In this document: one piece after another, positions 35,690 to 46,514 of the stretch
Position numbering within the stretch: position 1 is the stretch's first letter
Layout: every line of letters begins with the position of its first letter
Assembly (NCBI RefSeq): GCF_008831285.2
Contig: NC_045145.1
Coordinates: forward strand, 23,436,802 to 23,500,801
Reading direction: 5' to 3'
DNA from: Nymphaea colorata
Lineage: Eukaryota; Streptophyta; Magnoliopsida; Nymphaeales; Nymphaeaceae
DNA length: 64,000 nucleotides
Made by a program: the position numbers and the translations under genes
The notes under the pieces: generated by a model
Seen by the model: only the letters and a program-made list of their open reading frames with translations
Database searches by the model: none
What the model was told of the DNA's origin: nothing

Positions 35690-35890
35690 GAGGTGAGTCA
35701 GGTGACTTGGTCGGCTTTTCTTCCCTCGGTGGCATAAGCTGGTGAGGGAAACGTTGGCTTCCAGGGGCAGGGAGGCGAACTCGCGGCGCAGGTCGAAGTT
35801 GCTGTCCACCATGTAACCGGTGCAGTACCAAAAGGGAGGAGACTCGACCTTTTCGTCCTGAAAGTGCTCGCCCTTATCATCGCCAACTCA
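35690..35890 (-). pseudogene. Possible exon of an unrecognised gene
   Basis: Reading the - strand from about 35,880, one frame gives GEHFQDEKVESPPFWYCTGY, then MVDSNFDLRREFASLPLEA and more, with good plant codon character and higher GC than its surroundings. I cannot name the family. It may be a captured exon or a live exon of a gene whose other parts I cannot see. Confidence 0.35.
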
Positions 35891-36720
35891 CTAAGGTAAT
35901 GCTGCTCTCCCTGAAGCTTTTTCTTGCCTCCGGTTTTGATGTATTTGTTTGTGTCATTCTTTCTTCTAGTCGAGATGTTTGTTTGAAGTCGGAAGATGAT
36001 GCGATTAAGACATAATAATGTATCAGATTTGGTTCCCACTCTCTCTCTCTCTCTCGCCTCTCTCCCCCACCTCCACCCTCCGGAAGACATGAAAGAATAA
36101 TGCCAAGAAGCTGGACATTTCTGGTTTGTGGGTTTTGTTCCTTTTCACGAATATATGATTTCATTTTCTTGAAAGACGCACGTTCAGTATAATGATTTTC
36201 ATTTTCCCCGCCGATTACATCTCTCCTCTCCACCTTAATTTTTTTATGATCCTCTGATACCCTTTTTTCCCTAAAATATCTTGATCGCATAATCTGAGTT
36301 GGAGCAGCAGAAAAGGGAGAGAGGAGAAGGGGACCATTGGTGCTGGCGTGCTTCCTTCCATTCAGACTTTCATCTGGAAGGGGAAAAGAGAAACAAAGGG
36401 AGTAAGAAAGAAATGGCGACGCAGAAACCCACGGGGATGGTGGCGTATCACATGCCAAAGCTGCTTCAGCCTCTCTCCAACCCATGCTCCTTCTCTCTCT
36501 CTCTCTTTCTCTCTTCTTTTCTTTTTATTAATGTGTTGAACAGAGCGTGGTGGAGTGGTGATGGATTCTTACCCAATTACTTTATTGCTTACACACGGAG
36601 ACTTTGGACCGCGTGTATTTACCACATAGGTTGTGTGCATAGGGATGCGTTTCATTTATGCCTTGATAATTCCACACTTGTTTGCAGTGAAAACTAGTGA
36701 AAGGCAAGGGAGAGCTAAAT
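35890..36720. other. Gene-like 5' region without a recognised product
   Basis: Mixed composition with CT runs at about 36,040 and 36,495. Open frames at 36,299-36,697 (+) and 35,877-36,485 (-) overlap and show no domain. Confidence 0.35.
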
Positions 36721-36722
36721 GA

Positions 36723-36803
36723 AAAGTGACTGATTTTGGTCTAAGCAAGGTAGTGGATGATGATGTGGGATCCCAATGGATGGAACTTACTTCCCAAGGA
36801 GCT
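36723..36803 (+). pseudogene. TOUSLED-like kinase fragment (subdomain VII)
   Basis: The frame from AAA at 36,723 reads KVTDFGLSKVVDDDVGSQ, then [9 protein letters not shown]. TOUSLED-type nuclear Ser/Thr kinases have the magnesium-binding DFG followed by SK-V/[28 protein letters not shown]. Here the Gly after GSQ is Trp and the match stops after TSQGA, where the activation loop should continue GTYWYLPPE. Only about 27 codons remain, so this is a gene fragment or pseudogene, possibly carried by a transposon. The following bases may be retained intron. Confidence 0.7.
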
Positions 36804-36809
36804 AATGAT

Positions 36810-37825
36810 GCTTTATCAGAGTTAGAAGTAAAGTGCAATCATATATGCAGTTTCCATAGTTCCACATTTTCTCCTATCTGCCATAGCAGGAGTCACTTAT
36901 GCTGCATCTTCAGTTCCAACTTAAATACTGACCTATATGACCGAGAGTTTATGACAGGAAAACTAGCTGTTTATGAAGTATGCAAAATATGACATGTCAC
37001 TTTCTTTTTTTATGCATGTCCCTGCTTCTGGTTGGCTGCACTTGTTGGTATGGTTTTGTAGTTTCAAATAGTTGTTTTGGCATTTGCTTTTCTCTAGTGC
37101 TTGTGCAGCTGCTGCCAGGATGCTATCAATCTTTAGCCGATAGTTCTGTGCACAGGAAGACTTTGCTTAGTGCTAATTTTATGGTTTTGGGTGTTACTTT
37201 CCTTCTCTGCATGAGAACTTGAAAAGATTTTTGGTAATTATGTTGTGCCCTTAAACTTCAAACTTATTGCTGATATTCTATATGGAAAATACAGTGGTAA
37301 AGGCAAAGTTGATGTTTTCTATGTTATTTCTGTATTCTTTGTAGCACCTAAAAATTTGTCGGTATTGGGCTCTCTTATACTTAAGTAGCAAGTTGGCATT
37401 TTCAATGTCTATTATGCACTTTATTTTTATTTCCACTTTTCAATACCAACCACCATTTTTTTTTCCCTTCTCCTTTTTCTTCCCCTTTTTTGCTTTCGAA
37501 TGTTTCCCATGTGCTTTTAATAGTTCTTGTTTTCACTTTCCGAGATTTCATTGCTGCCTTTTCCGCCAGCCTTTTCTTAGTTCCTCCGCGCAGATTCTCC
37601 AATTGGCTTCTCTTTCTTATTAATCGTTTTTTTTTATTTTGTATTCCATCTTTTTGAGATTTCATCATGCCTCACTCATCTAATGTATCCTTTTCTTAAC
37701 TGTCCTAATAATCTGCCTTATTTTCAGATGATCGCATAGCTGTGTCACTTCATTGTTTTTTAATTAACCAGCTTAAATTAACCAGCTTTTTGTTTTTAAT
37801 GGTTTAGTTAAAGTTTTCTATTTTT
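36810..37825. other. T-rich stretch before the hAT transposase
   Basis: T-rich, intron-like sequence with no recognised exon. It could be intron of the TOUSLED fragment or the 5' non-coding part of the hAT element. I found no left terminal inverted repeat here. Confidence 0.4.
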
Positions 37826-37837
37826 TATATGCAGATT

Positions 37838-39780
37838 ATGGATTCTACAACATCAGGTGCCAATGCTTCTAGTTCCGTCTCTGCTAACAATATAGAAGTT
37901 GACATATCTACGAAAACCAAGTCACTAAGATCAGCGGTATGGAAGGAGTTCAGCAGGACAATAAACGAATCAGGTATTCAGCGTGCTGTTTGTCAACACT
38001 GTAAAGTATCTATGGATTGCAATAGTAAGATGGGCACCACACGTTTGAAGAATCATTTAAAATCATGTCCTAAAAGGCTTAACTTAGAATCATGTTAATA
38101 ACGTTTGGTTTTTGGTGAATAGGATGGAAAATATACTGTTGGTACTTTCAAGTTTGATTCAGATAAAAGTTGACAAGATTTAGCCAATATGATTATTCTT
38201 CTTGAATATCCATTTTGTATAGTTGGTCATTCTGGATTTCAGAAGTTTGTTAAAGGATTACAACCACAGTTTAAGTTATTGTCACGTAACACTATTAGAC
38301 CAGATTGCATACATATTTATGAAGATGAAATGACAAAATTACGTACTATTTTGGAGAAGACTAATGGGAGGATTAGTCTTACATTTGACATGTGGACTTC
38401 ATCTTGTCAAAAACGTGGTTATTTATGTTTGACTGCACATTATATTGATAATAGTTGGGAAATAAAAAAAAAAGTTCTCAACTTTGTTATGGTTGAAACA
38501 CCTCATACAAGAGAAAGACTTGCATCAATCATCAAAGATTGTTTATTAAAATGGAACATTGATCGAAAGTTATTTTCAATTACATTAGATAATTGTTCGA
38601 CAAATGATATCATTGTTACAAAATTGATAGTGGCTTCTTGAAAAGGATGCACTTGTCTGTAATGAAAAATTTTTTCAAGTTAGATGTGCTGCTCATATTC
38701 TTAATTTGGTTGTGCAAGATGGTGTCAAAGAAATAAGTGATGTGATTGACAAGATCAGAGAAAACATAAAATATATTAAGGCATCTCCAGCTCGATGTGA
38801 AATTTTTGATCGAGTAGTGCATCATCTTGTGAGAAAAAGTTGTGTCTTGATGTTCCAAGTAGATGGAACTCAACATTTCTTATGCTTGATGTAGCTTTAC
38901 AATATAAAGAAGTTTTTGGTCGTTTTGAAGAACTTGATCGTCACTATCATTTCAGACCGACAAAGGACGAGTGGAAGAAGGCTACTATTATTCATAGCAG
39001 TTTGAAGGTATTTTATGATGCTACTAATGCCATTTCTACAGTCAAGTGTCCAACTTTCAATATCTTTTTTAAAGAGTTTTGTAAGATAAATTTGGAAATT
39101 AAAAAAATGTGTTCAAGTTCAGATATTTGCCTTTCAAATATGGCAATGAAGGTAAAAACAAAGTTTGACAAGTATTAGGATATATGCAATTTAATTTTAG
39201 CAGTTGCACTGGTATTTGATCCTCATTATAAGATGAAAATAATTGAGTTTTATTACAGGGAACTTTATAAAGATGAAGCATATGAACTTGTCTCTGCAAT
39301 TAAGAATTATCTCTGTGATCTTTATGATGAATATAAAGCTACTTATGCATTGAAGACACTCTCTACTGGTACTGGTTATATTGTTGATGTTGAGAAGGAT
39401 AATGAAGCATCTAATTCGACTTCTTTGATTGAGGTTTCTTCTAATAAGAAGCCTAGAACAAGTGCACTAGATGACTTTCTTGAAGAATCATCACAAAGCC
39501 AACGTATAAAATCAGATTTTGAGTTGTATTTGGAAGAGCCCATTTACCCAAAAAACAATCCAATTGACATTTTGACTTGGTGGAAAGTCAATGCACTTAA
39601 ATACCCTGTGTTATCTAAAATGGTATGTGATATTTTGGCTCTTCCTATGTCAACTGTTGTATCAAAGTCAACATTTTGTACAGGTGGACGTATTCTTGAT
39701 TTATACAGAAGTAGATTAGGTTGCAAGACCGTGGAGGCTTTGATTTGTGTACAAGATTGGTTGCGAGATAAGGCTGAAGG
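37838..39780 (+). pseudogene. hAT superfamily transposase pseudogene (BED zinc finger, hAT-C dimerisation domain)
   Basis: N-terminus at 37,838. The BED finger is at about 37,928-38,085 (CQHCKVSMDC, LKNHLKSC). RNase H-like core landmarks: HSGFQKFVKGLQPQFKLLSR, ISLTFDMWTSSCQKRGYL, FSITLDNCSTND, RCAAHILNLVVQDG, then LDVPSRWNSTFLMLDVALQY. The C-terminal dimerisation region has DILTWWKVNALKYPVLSKM, DILALPMSTVVSKSTF, GGRILD and LRDKAEG. Defects: TAA at 38,096, a scrambled piece to about 38,170, TGA at 38,639, a frameshift near 38,850, and TAG at 39,176 where KYW is expected. The STVASESAFS-type signature has become STVVSKSTFC. The enzyme would have cut and pasted a hAT element; this copy is dead. 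Confidence 0.92.
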
Positions 39781-39844
39781 TAATTTACTTATTATTAATG
39801 TTTTTAATCATATTTTTGTGTTGCTTATTTTATTCTTTTGTTAA

Positions 39845-40760
39845 ATGATTCCAATTTGCCTACACCTTTACCTAAAGAGGAAGCACCATTTGCATCTGCA
39901 TACATTGAAACTGAATCATAAATTAGAGGTATATATTCTTTTGTATTTATCTGTTGTCATTAAATCAATTAAAACCTAGAGTTATGTGTCAAGTGAGTCT
40001 AAGATGTTTATTTAATTAAAGTTTTCATTTGCATAATGCAGGTTAATTTGATATCATTATCCTCAGGACCTTAATATATCCAAACAGAAAGGTCATATCT
40101 TTTGTGGCAAATGAAGGCATTGAAAAAAAATTTTTGTAAGCTTGGACTATATGATGATTTTTTTTTATTATTACTGAAGATGTGAAGGATTTCTCGTCTA
40201 GTCTCTTGTTGCATCAATGAACAACAAAGTACAATTTTTGAAAATTTATATCAGAGAAGGTGGACTTTTGTTTCATATCAGAGTTTTGTTTTGAGAATTA
40301 AGGTTTTTGTGCCTTTCTCACCAATTACTTTCATTTGTATGTTATAACAATTCAAGTGTATATATCAGCCAGAGAGATTCCATCAAGTTTCATTGACAAC
40401 CTCAAGTGCCGGAAGACTCACTAACTTTCATGATTATGAAGTACAAGAATTGAGGCGTTGAAAGCTTCAGACTGTATAGTTTTTTGCAGATGCCTAGATA
40501 TTTAATGGAAACTTATTAGGCAGTCTGGCTCGTCGCCCTTTATGCTTTGGGCATTTTTTTGTTTTTTGTTTTGTTTTAAAAAAAACATTGGTAATTAACA
40601 TCCATGGAGGCGCGTGGTAAAAAAATACATGATACTTTGTTAGGCAGGCAGAATGTGCAGCTATTATAGTGTCAATGTCTTAGATATTGCCTTGTGTGCC
40701 CTTTCTTGAGCTGTGAGAAAGAAGAAGTGGTGGAATGAATTTTTTTAGCAATTTAAAAGT
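39845..40760. other. 3' part of the hAT-derived region, non-coding
   Basis: A few residues of hAT C-terminal tail may extend to about 39,920 (ending GAAACTGAATCATAA). The rest is AT-rich without coding potential and leads into the hAT-type end at 41,253. Confidence 0.45.
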
Positions 40761-40764
40761 TAGT

Positions 40765-41253
40765 TTTGGATGTCAAATTTGAGATCAGAATGGGATCTTT
40801 AAATATAAAATTTGGATTCATAATGAAATAAAAAGTCGGATTCGGATCGAAATCAGATAATGAAATAAAAAGTCGGATTCGGATCGAAATCAGATAATGA
40901 AATAAAAAGTCGGATTCGGATTGAAATCGGATAATGAAATAAAAAGTCGGATTCAGATTGAAATCGGATAATGAAATAAAAAGTCGGATTCGGATTGAAA
41001 TCGGATATTGAAATAAAAAGTCGGATTCGGGTTTTAATCGGGTTTTGGATTTTTAAAAGCGGTTTCGGATTGGGAACCAGATTTTGATTTAAAAGTCGGA
41101 TTCGGATCGGATTCGGATATGGTTTTAATAATCGGATTTAGATATTTTTTAGATTTTTTTTCATTCGAATTTGAATCCGAAAATATGTATATCCGAAAAG
41201 TTGGATACGATAAAGAGTATATCTGATCTGAATCTGATCCGTTGACATCCCTA
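40765..41253. mobile_element. hAT-type non-autonomous element or hAT right end, copy 6
   Basis: The left boundary TTGGATGTCAA is weak; the right end TTGACATCCCTA is exact. The interior is packed with TCGGATTCGGAT motifs, including a 37-bp array. It lies about 1 kb downstream of the hAT pseudogene, so its right end could also be the end of that element. Flanks show no clear 8-bp duplication. Confidence 0.6.
40821..41042 (+). repeat. 37-bp tandem array, six units
   Basis: Units begin at 40,821, 40,858, 40,895, 40,932, 40,969 and 41,006. Each reads AATGAAATAAAAAGTCGG then ATTCGGAT(C/T)GAAATC. Later units diverge progressively. hAT transposases bind repeated subterminal motifs, so this may be an amplified binding array. 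Confidence 0.92.
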
Positions 41254-41369
41254 AGTGCGTTGCACTCAGCCACACACCATTTGCCGACGCGCCAAGCGCT
41301 GTTGCATTTGGCACATGACAATGCCAGAGTCTAGGCATGCGCAGTCCACATGCCCCATTTTCTTTCTTA

Positions 41370-42850
41370 ATCACCTGATTATTAAACTCCAATGAGTGCT
41401 TTGTCACGTTATTCCCTATTTCATGAGTATTTGGTTTTCTTCGATACCTAATGGTTGGAGAAATATATTCTCTTGTAACAAACAAAATGATTATAGTTTT
41501 ATCTTCACATATAAAAATATTGAAATTATGTTTTTTAAAAGATTTTCAAAAGCAAAAACTCCCTTTAAGGCTTTGAAGACTTAGCATACACTCTTGCATG
41601 AGTCCAAGTTCTTCTCCGGCCTACAAAAAAATTGAAGTCGGATATTTTGAAGTCGTTTCTTGATTTCAACTCCCATGAATGATGTCGGATATTTTGAAGT
41701 TGTTTCTTGATTTCAACTCCCATGAAAGCATATACACATACATGCCCATGACTACCTCTCTTTGTCCTTCTATTTTTTTTATTTAACATATTATTTTACA
41801 AATTCTTAGACACATACATATAAATATATATATGTCTCTCTTTCTCTTTCTATAGAGTTTCCTTTTCTCTAAAAATATCTTTTTCTTTGACATATCTTTC
41901 TCTCTCTCTTTTTAAAATTTTCTTCTCCCTCCCATTCGAGCTAATAGTTTCTTTTCACAAACTCTCATATAAATGTATATAAGTACGTATATATAAGCAT
42001 CTCTCTCTCTCTTTCTTTTTATAAATATTTTATTTTGTGATTTTAAAATCTCTTTCTCTCCCTCTTTTCTCTATTACTCTCGGATTAAAGTATTTTCTCT
42101 TTCCATTCTTTTGAATATTTTGCTCTCAAATTTTTTTCATTGCGGACTTCATCAAGACCAAAACTCAAGTAATGACCCAATATTAGAATCATTGTCTACA
42201 ACCTCATTTTATTTTCAAAAACTTTTCTCTCTTCATAAACATATTTTAGACAATTTTATAAATAAAAAAATGAGAAACTTAGATATATGTGATAGTAGGA
42301 ATGTCTTTAGATGAATGTTATAGTAGGAATGAATGTTTTACTTTTAATCATGTAGAGTCAATGCATCTATATAGTCATGTTAATTTACAAAATCTCAAAA
42401 TGATCACAAACACCCCTCTAAAAGAACTTAAACAAGATGAGATGAAATTTTAACTAGGTAGCAATCAAATTAGAGAAAATTTCAAACTTACTTAAAGTTC
42501 TAAGAGAACATTAAAGTGACTTCAAATGTTTCCAAACAATATTTGTAAAAAAATTTCCAATTCAAAATTTTCTAAATCAAAATGTTTTACACTCTCAAAT
42601 GATTCTTCAAAACTTTTCTCAAAAATTTAAAACATCAAATCTTCAACATTTTCTCAAATACTACACTGCATTTAGAATAAAAAGACACTTAAAACAAAAT
42701 GAAATGCATCAAGAATAAACATAGTTCTTGGATTGGTTACTCTCTGTAAAGGCGCCAAGAATGGTCTATCCTTGTACCGATGGGAGAGTCCATTTCTCTC
42801 TCATTTAAAAACAAAACCTCGTTTTTCTGGAGCACTCCAAAAACCAAATA
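41370..42850 (-). repeat. Dispersed repeat D, copy 2 (inverted)
   Basis: Reverse-complement partner of 11,170-12,640; shared landmarks are given there. It has its own 47-bp tandem duplication (41,637-41,730) and CT-rich tracts near 41,880 and 42,000. No coding region. Confidence 0.7.
41637..41730. repeat. 47-bp tandem duplication
   Basis: Two units starting GTCGGATATTTTGAAGT, with few differences, inside repeat D copy 2. Copy 1 has only one unit at the matching place (about 12,375-12,400). Confidence 0.85.
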
Positions 42851-43885
42851 TTTATTGGGGATGCAAATAGATTGCTAGTGTGATGGGAGCCATCATCGTT
42901 TGACTATGATTATCATTTATGCATTTTCACAAACATGAACATTTCATATATTGTCGATGATAAAACATATCCCATTCTTTGGCCTTGACCCCATCGGCAT
43001 TTCATTATAGTGGTTGATGATTGTGTTTTCCATCTTACATACAAGACTAATTGAGAAGGATCAATCATGTTCACCTAGATTTAGGATCAAATACAACCCT
43101 CCACAATGTAAAACTTAATTAAAAACAATGCTTGCTCTTCTATAATCACCATCTTAAAAAACATTGCATTAGAGACAACCAATCATGCATGTTTGCTCAT
43201 ACGTTGAAAACTTCTCATACTTATTTGTCCTGATCATTATGTTGTTGGGCTTTGCCTTAGGCGGTAGCACAAGATTAAACCTTACAATTGGACCACACCT
43301 AGCCTATGTTCGTACTAAGCCTCTTAGCTAAGATATATTGACATATTTTATATGAAATAATCATAATTGATCAAACCAAACTCAATTAGGGTCGTATGCT
43401 CATTTTTCAAATATATGCATGATATATGTATATGACTTTAGAAAGTGCTAGATGTTTATCATCGTATGACAAATGCATGTGTCTCTTCCATACACTCCTT
43501 GATCAATTCAATAATTTTACATTTCATATTCCTCATTTAAATCAATGTTTTCTTTGATCATCTCTTTGTAATCTTCAACACAACTACGCCATAATCTCAT
43601 GTTTTAACTCTACTACCTAAGTGACATTGATTTTTCAAATTCTATCATTTGGCAAGTCCATTTTTTTTTTAGAATTACTTCCAAATATACATTTTATCAT
43701 ACCTTGGCAATCCCACATTTGTGTATTTGTTTAACATTCTATTATTAAACATGATAGTCATCTATTGGCTCAATTACCAACCTTTCTTGTCAGGTCCTGC
43801 ATTCTTTTTCCTCATTTATATTTAGCCAAATAATTTTCTATCTTCAATACTTATAGTGTGTCTTTCTTTCCATACTACTTCTATG
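42850..43885. other. AT-rich stretch without a recognised gene
   Basis: Both strands were checked and no frame resembles a known family. The next segment (43,885-44,040) resembles 21,930-22,150. Confidence 0.5.
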
Positions 43886-44042
43886 ATTTTATTGGTCATC
43901 AATTATTAGCCAATTGTTTAAAATAATGAAGCGATCTTCAATAACACAACAATCAAACGAAAATATATCCTAAGAGATCGGCTATCCTGCATTGTCATGG
44001 AGATTATTGCTGTAGACAAATGGTTGAATGGAATAATGAACA
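43885..44042 (+). repeat. Relative of the 22-kb inverted-repeat arm
   Basis: Shares ATTATTAGCCAATTGTTT, AATAATGAAGC, TCAATAACACAA and TTGAATGGAATAATGAAC with 21,925-22,150. It is interrupted by the TRIM-like element that follows. Confidence 0.65.
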
Positions 44043-44717
44043 GTAACAACCTAACTCACTTCTAGACTTGGGCTCCTAGTCATACATTCCAACCTGCCTC
44101 TTAGTATTTTAGTTTCAGCTACAAAAAAACTAAGAACTAGGACAACTAACTACTTAACAATCTCCTTTATATCCAATTGAAGGTCACTCACAATATTCAA
44201 TACGGAACTAAACTTTTAGGGTGTCACAATTTACCTCTGTTAATGCACATACATTCGTTGTAACGTCTCGAACCATTTTCAGGCTTGGGCCCTTGATCTG
44301 GCATATCCCAACCCGCCTTCTAATAGTTTAGTTCTAGCCCTAAAAATACTAGGAATCGAGACAACCAACTACTTTATCAACCTCTTTTATAAGCCATTGA
44401 AGATGTCCCACAATCTTCAATATGAGACAAAACCTTTGAGATGTTACAATCCACCTGTGTTAAGGTACATACATCTGCACGTGAGGACCTCGATTTGAGT
44501 GATGAACCATGATCTAATACCATTGTAACAACCTGACCCACTCTCGAGCTCAGGCCCTTAGTTCGATAGATTCCAATATGCTTCTTAGTAGTTTCGGTTT
44601 GAGCTAAAAAAAAAAAACTAAGAACCAAGATAACCAACTACCTTAACAACCTCCTTTATAAACCCTCAATGATTCCACACAATATTCAACATGAGACTAA
44701 ACTTTTGGGGTGTCACA
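44043..44717 (-). mobile_element. TRIM-like element with three LTRs
   Basis: Three related direct repeats of about 186-194 bp lie at 44,043-44,228, 44,259-44,448 and 44,524-44,717. On the - strand each begins TGTGACACC or TGTAACATC and ends near GTTACA. On that strand the copy at 44,524-44,717 is followed after one base by TGGTATTAGATC (44,511-44,522). This matches the primer-binding site of initiator-Met-tRNA-primed plant retroelements (TGGTATCAGAGC). Only 30 and 75 bp of internal DNA separate the LTRs, and an AGGTGGAT/AGAGGTAAAT purine patch precedes LTR starts. This LTR-int-LTR-int-LTR structure with no coding fits a terminal-repeat retrotransposon in miniature. Confidence 0.75.
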
Positions 44718-44729
44718 CCATCATTCCCA

Positions 44730-45090
44730 GGAATTTGAGTAGGTTAGACCTCCCATGAACAAGAAAGAATTAAGCTGCTGCCATTATGTTTTACAATGTT
44801 AATCTAGAACATTAAATAAAATAATACAGTTGACCAACTGAAGGCAGAAATAGAATAGGCCAGAGATGAGAGTGAAATTGGCAACAATGCTTTTATAGGA
44901 AAGTTGTTTAATTGTAAAAGAATCAAGCTGGAGCAGCACCCAGCTTAGCTTTGTGATCTCTCATGAGCCGCTGGTCATTGGTTTGAGTTATATAAGCATC
45001 AACTCCCCTTGTGCCAACAAGCATACCTCGTTTTGCAAGCACATGCTTCATGTGCCAGCTTTATTAGTAGAACAAGTTGAAGCTGCAGTT
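44730..45090 (+). repeat. Relative of the 21-kb arm, with SINE-like copy 4
   Basis: Shares CCCATGAACAAGAAA, TTAAGCTGCTGCCAT, TTTTACAATGTTAATCTA and CAGCTTAGCTTTGTGATC with 21,255-21,600. The last part (44,935-45,090) has the A-box-like and B-box-like motifs 39 bases apart. Confidence 0.6.
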
Positions 45091-46510
45091 TTATTAACAT
45101 CAACTTCCCTTTTGCAGCAGAAGCATGGTGGGCTTATATACTTGTTCCATGGAACTGACTGCATAGACGTGAAGCCTTGGAATTTAATATAAAAAATCAG
45201 CTTGAATTTGTGTGGCATGTTGATTTGATTCATTAGCTAATTGACATAACCATGCCAACTGAAAATAGATATAGTAGTTTTTTTTTTTTTTATGGAGATT
45301 CATAAGAGATTCAACTGAACTGCTAGAATTGGCTGATTCACTGATTCAACAGCTAGGCAAACTCAATTCAGTTAATTCCAATTATTATAACAATAATTTG
45401 ATAAAAAAACAGTACATTAAAAATCAGTTTCAATTTTTCAACAAAGGATGCACCAAAAGCTGGGTGCATTTACATTCTCTTCAAATTGTTTGTACACTCA
45501 GTTGTCACGAAGCACATGAAGAACCAATTGCATCATTGAAAATTTAAGCATTTGATGTGGCCTCTTTAAGCACACTCACCAAACAAAACCTTTCAGGCCA
45601 CTTCTAGGTTTGGCTTTTTTTTGCTCCTTTGCCAGCATCTTTTCACATGACTTGCAAAAAACAAAACCTTTCAGGCCACTGATTTTCTTCTTTCCTTGAA
45701 CTCACTCCTCGTTCTTCTGTTACAAAATTTTAGCACATGCATGTTGAAGGTGCTCTTACAGTTTTTCTATTACAAAATTTTAGCACATGCATGTTGACGG
45801 TGCTCTTACAGTTTTTCTATTACAAAATTTTAGCACATGCATGTTGAAGGTGCTCTTACAGTTTTTCTATTACAAAATTTTAGCATATTTTTGCCTAGTT
45901 ACATGTGCTGTCCCATTTTCTTGGCAATTTCTTGTAGTTGCCGTGATTGCTTCTCTTCCTTTTCATTGGATCAATAGTTAATTTCCTATGTTTAGCAACT
46001 TTTTTAAAGCTCATTGGACCAAGAGTTAATTGCCCATGTTTAGAAGCCATGAGTTCCATTTTATTGTATTGTTAGGGCCATCCATTTAGTCTCCCATTCT
46101 CAATCTAGTTATGTTTACTGCATTCTTTTGGTTCGTGTATGATAAAAAGTAAACCCCAACTTTTAGGCATTATATGTCTTAGGAAATGCCCTACGAAAAT
46201 GTGAGGCGGGATCTCTTTTCCTACATCCCGAGAGTCTATTTCTCATATTTTGGGCATCTCCCCTGTCGTTAGGTGGTTATTAGAGTAGTTTTTTTAGGCA
46301 CCCACGTTTGCCATCTGATAATTGTTGCAATTCTGCAACTGTTTCAACTTTATTGCAGCGAAGAAGTCTTCTTTGTCTGACAAATATGCTGGATCATGCT
46401 TAAGTGGTAGTTTTATTTGTAGGTCAACTAGTAGAGAGGTTGATAGCATAAATTATATGTCCTTTTAGGTTTTTATGGATGAAAGTTCTATTTGGTGATT
46501 TTTTTTAATA
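45090..46510. other. Stretch without a gene except a 50-bp tandem array
   Basis: AT-rich. The array is listed separately. No protein family is visible in any frame. Confidence 0.5.
45720..45886 (+). repeat. 50-bp tandem array, about 3.3 units
   Basis: Units start at 45,720, 45,770, 45,820 and 45,870 (partial). Each begins TTACAAAATTTTAGCACATG and ends AGTTTTTCTA. Only one or two substitutions separate the full units. Confidence 0.93.
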
Positions 46511-46514
46511 AAAG

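Noticed and set aside
37838-39780. Intact, possibly domesticated hAT transposase gene
   Set aside because: Three in-frame stops, at least two frame changes and altered dimerisation-domain residues argue for a dead transposon copy.
40821-41042. CRISPR-like direct repeats with regular 37-bp spacing
   Set aside because: There are no unique spacers, since the whole unit is repeated head to tail. The setting is a plant nuclear transposon end.
45720-45886. Regular 50-bp repeats that could look like a CRISPR array
   Set aside because: Contiguous tandem units without spacers in nuclear plant DNA.
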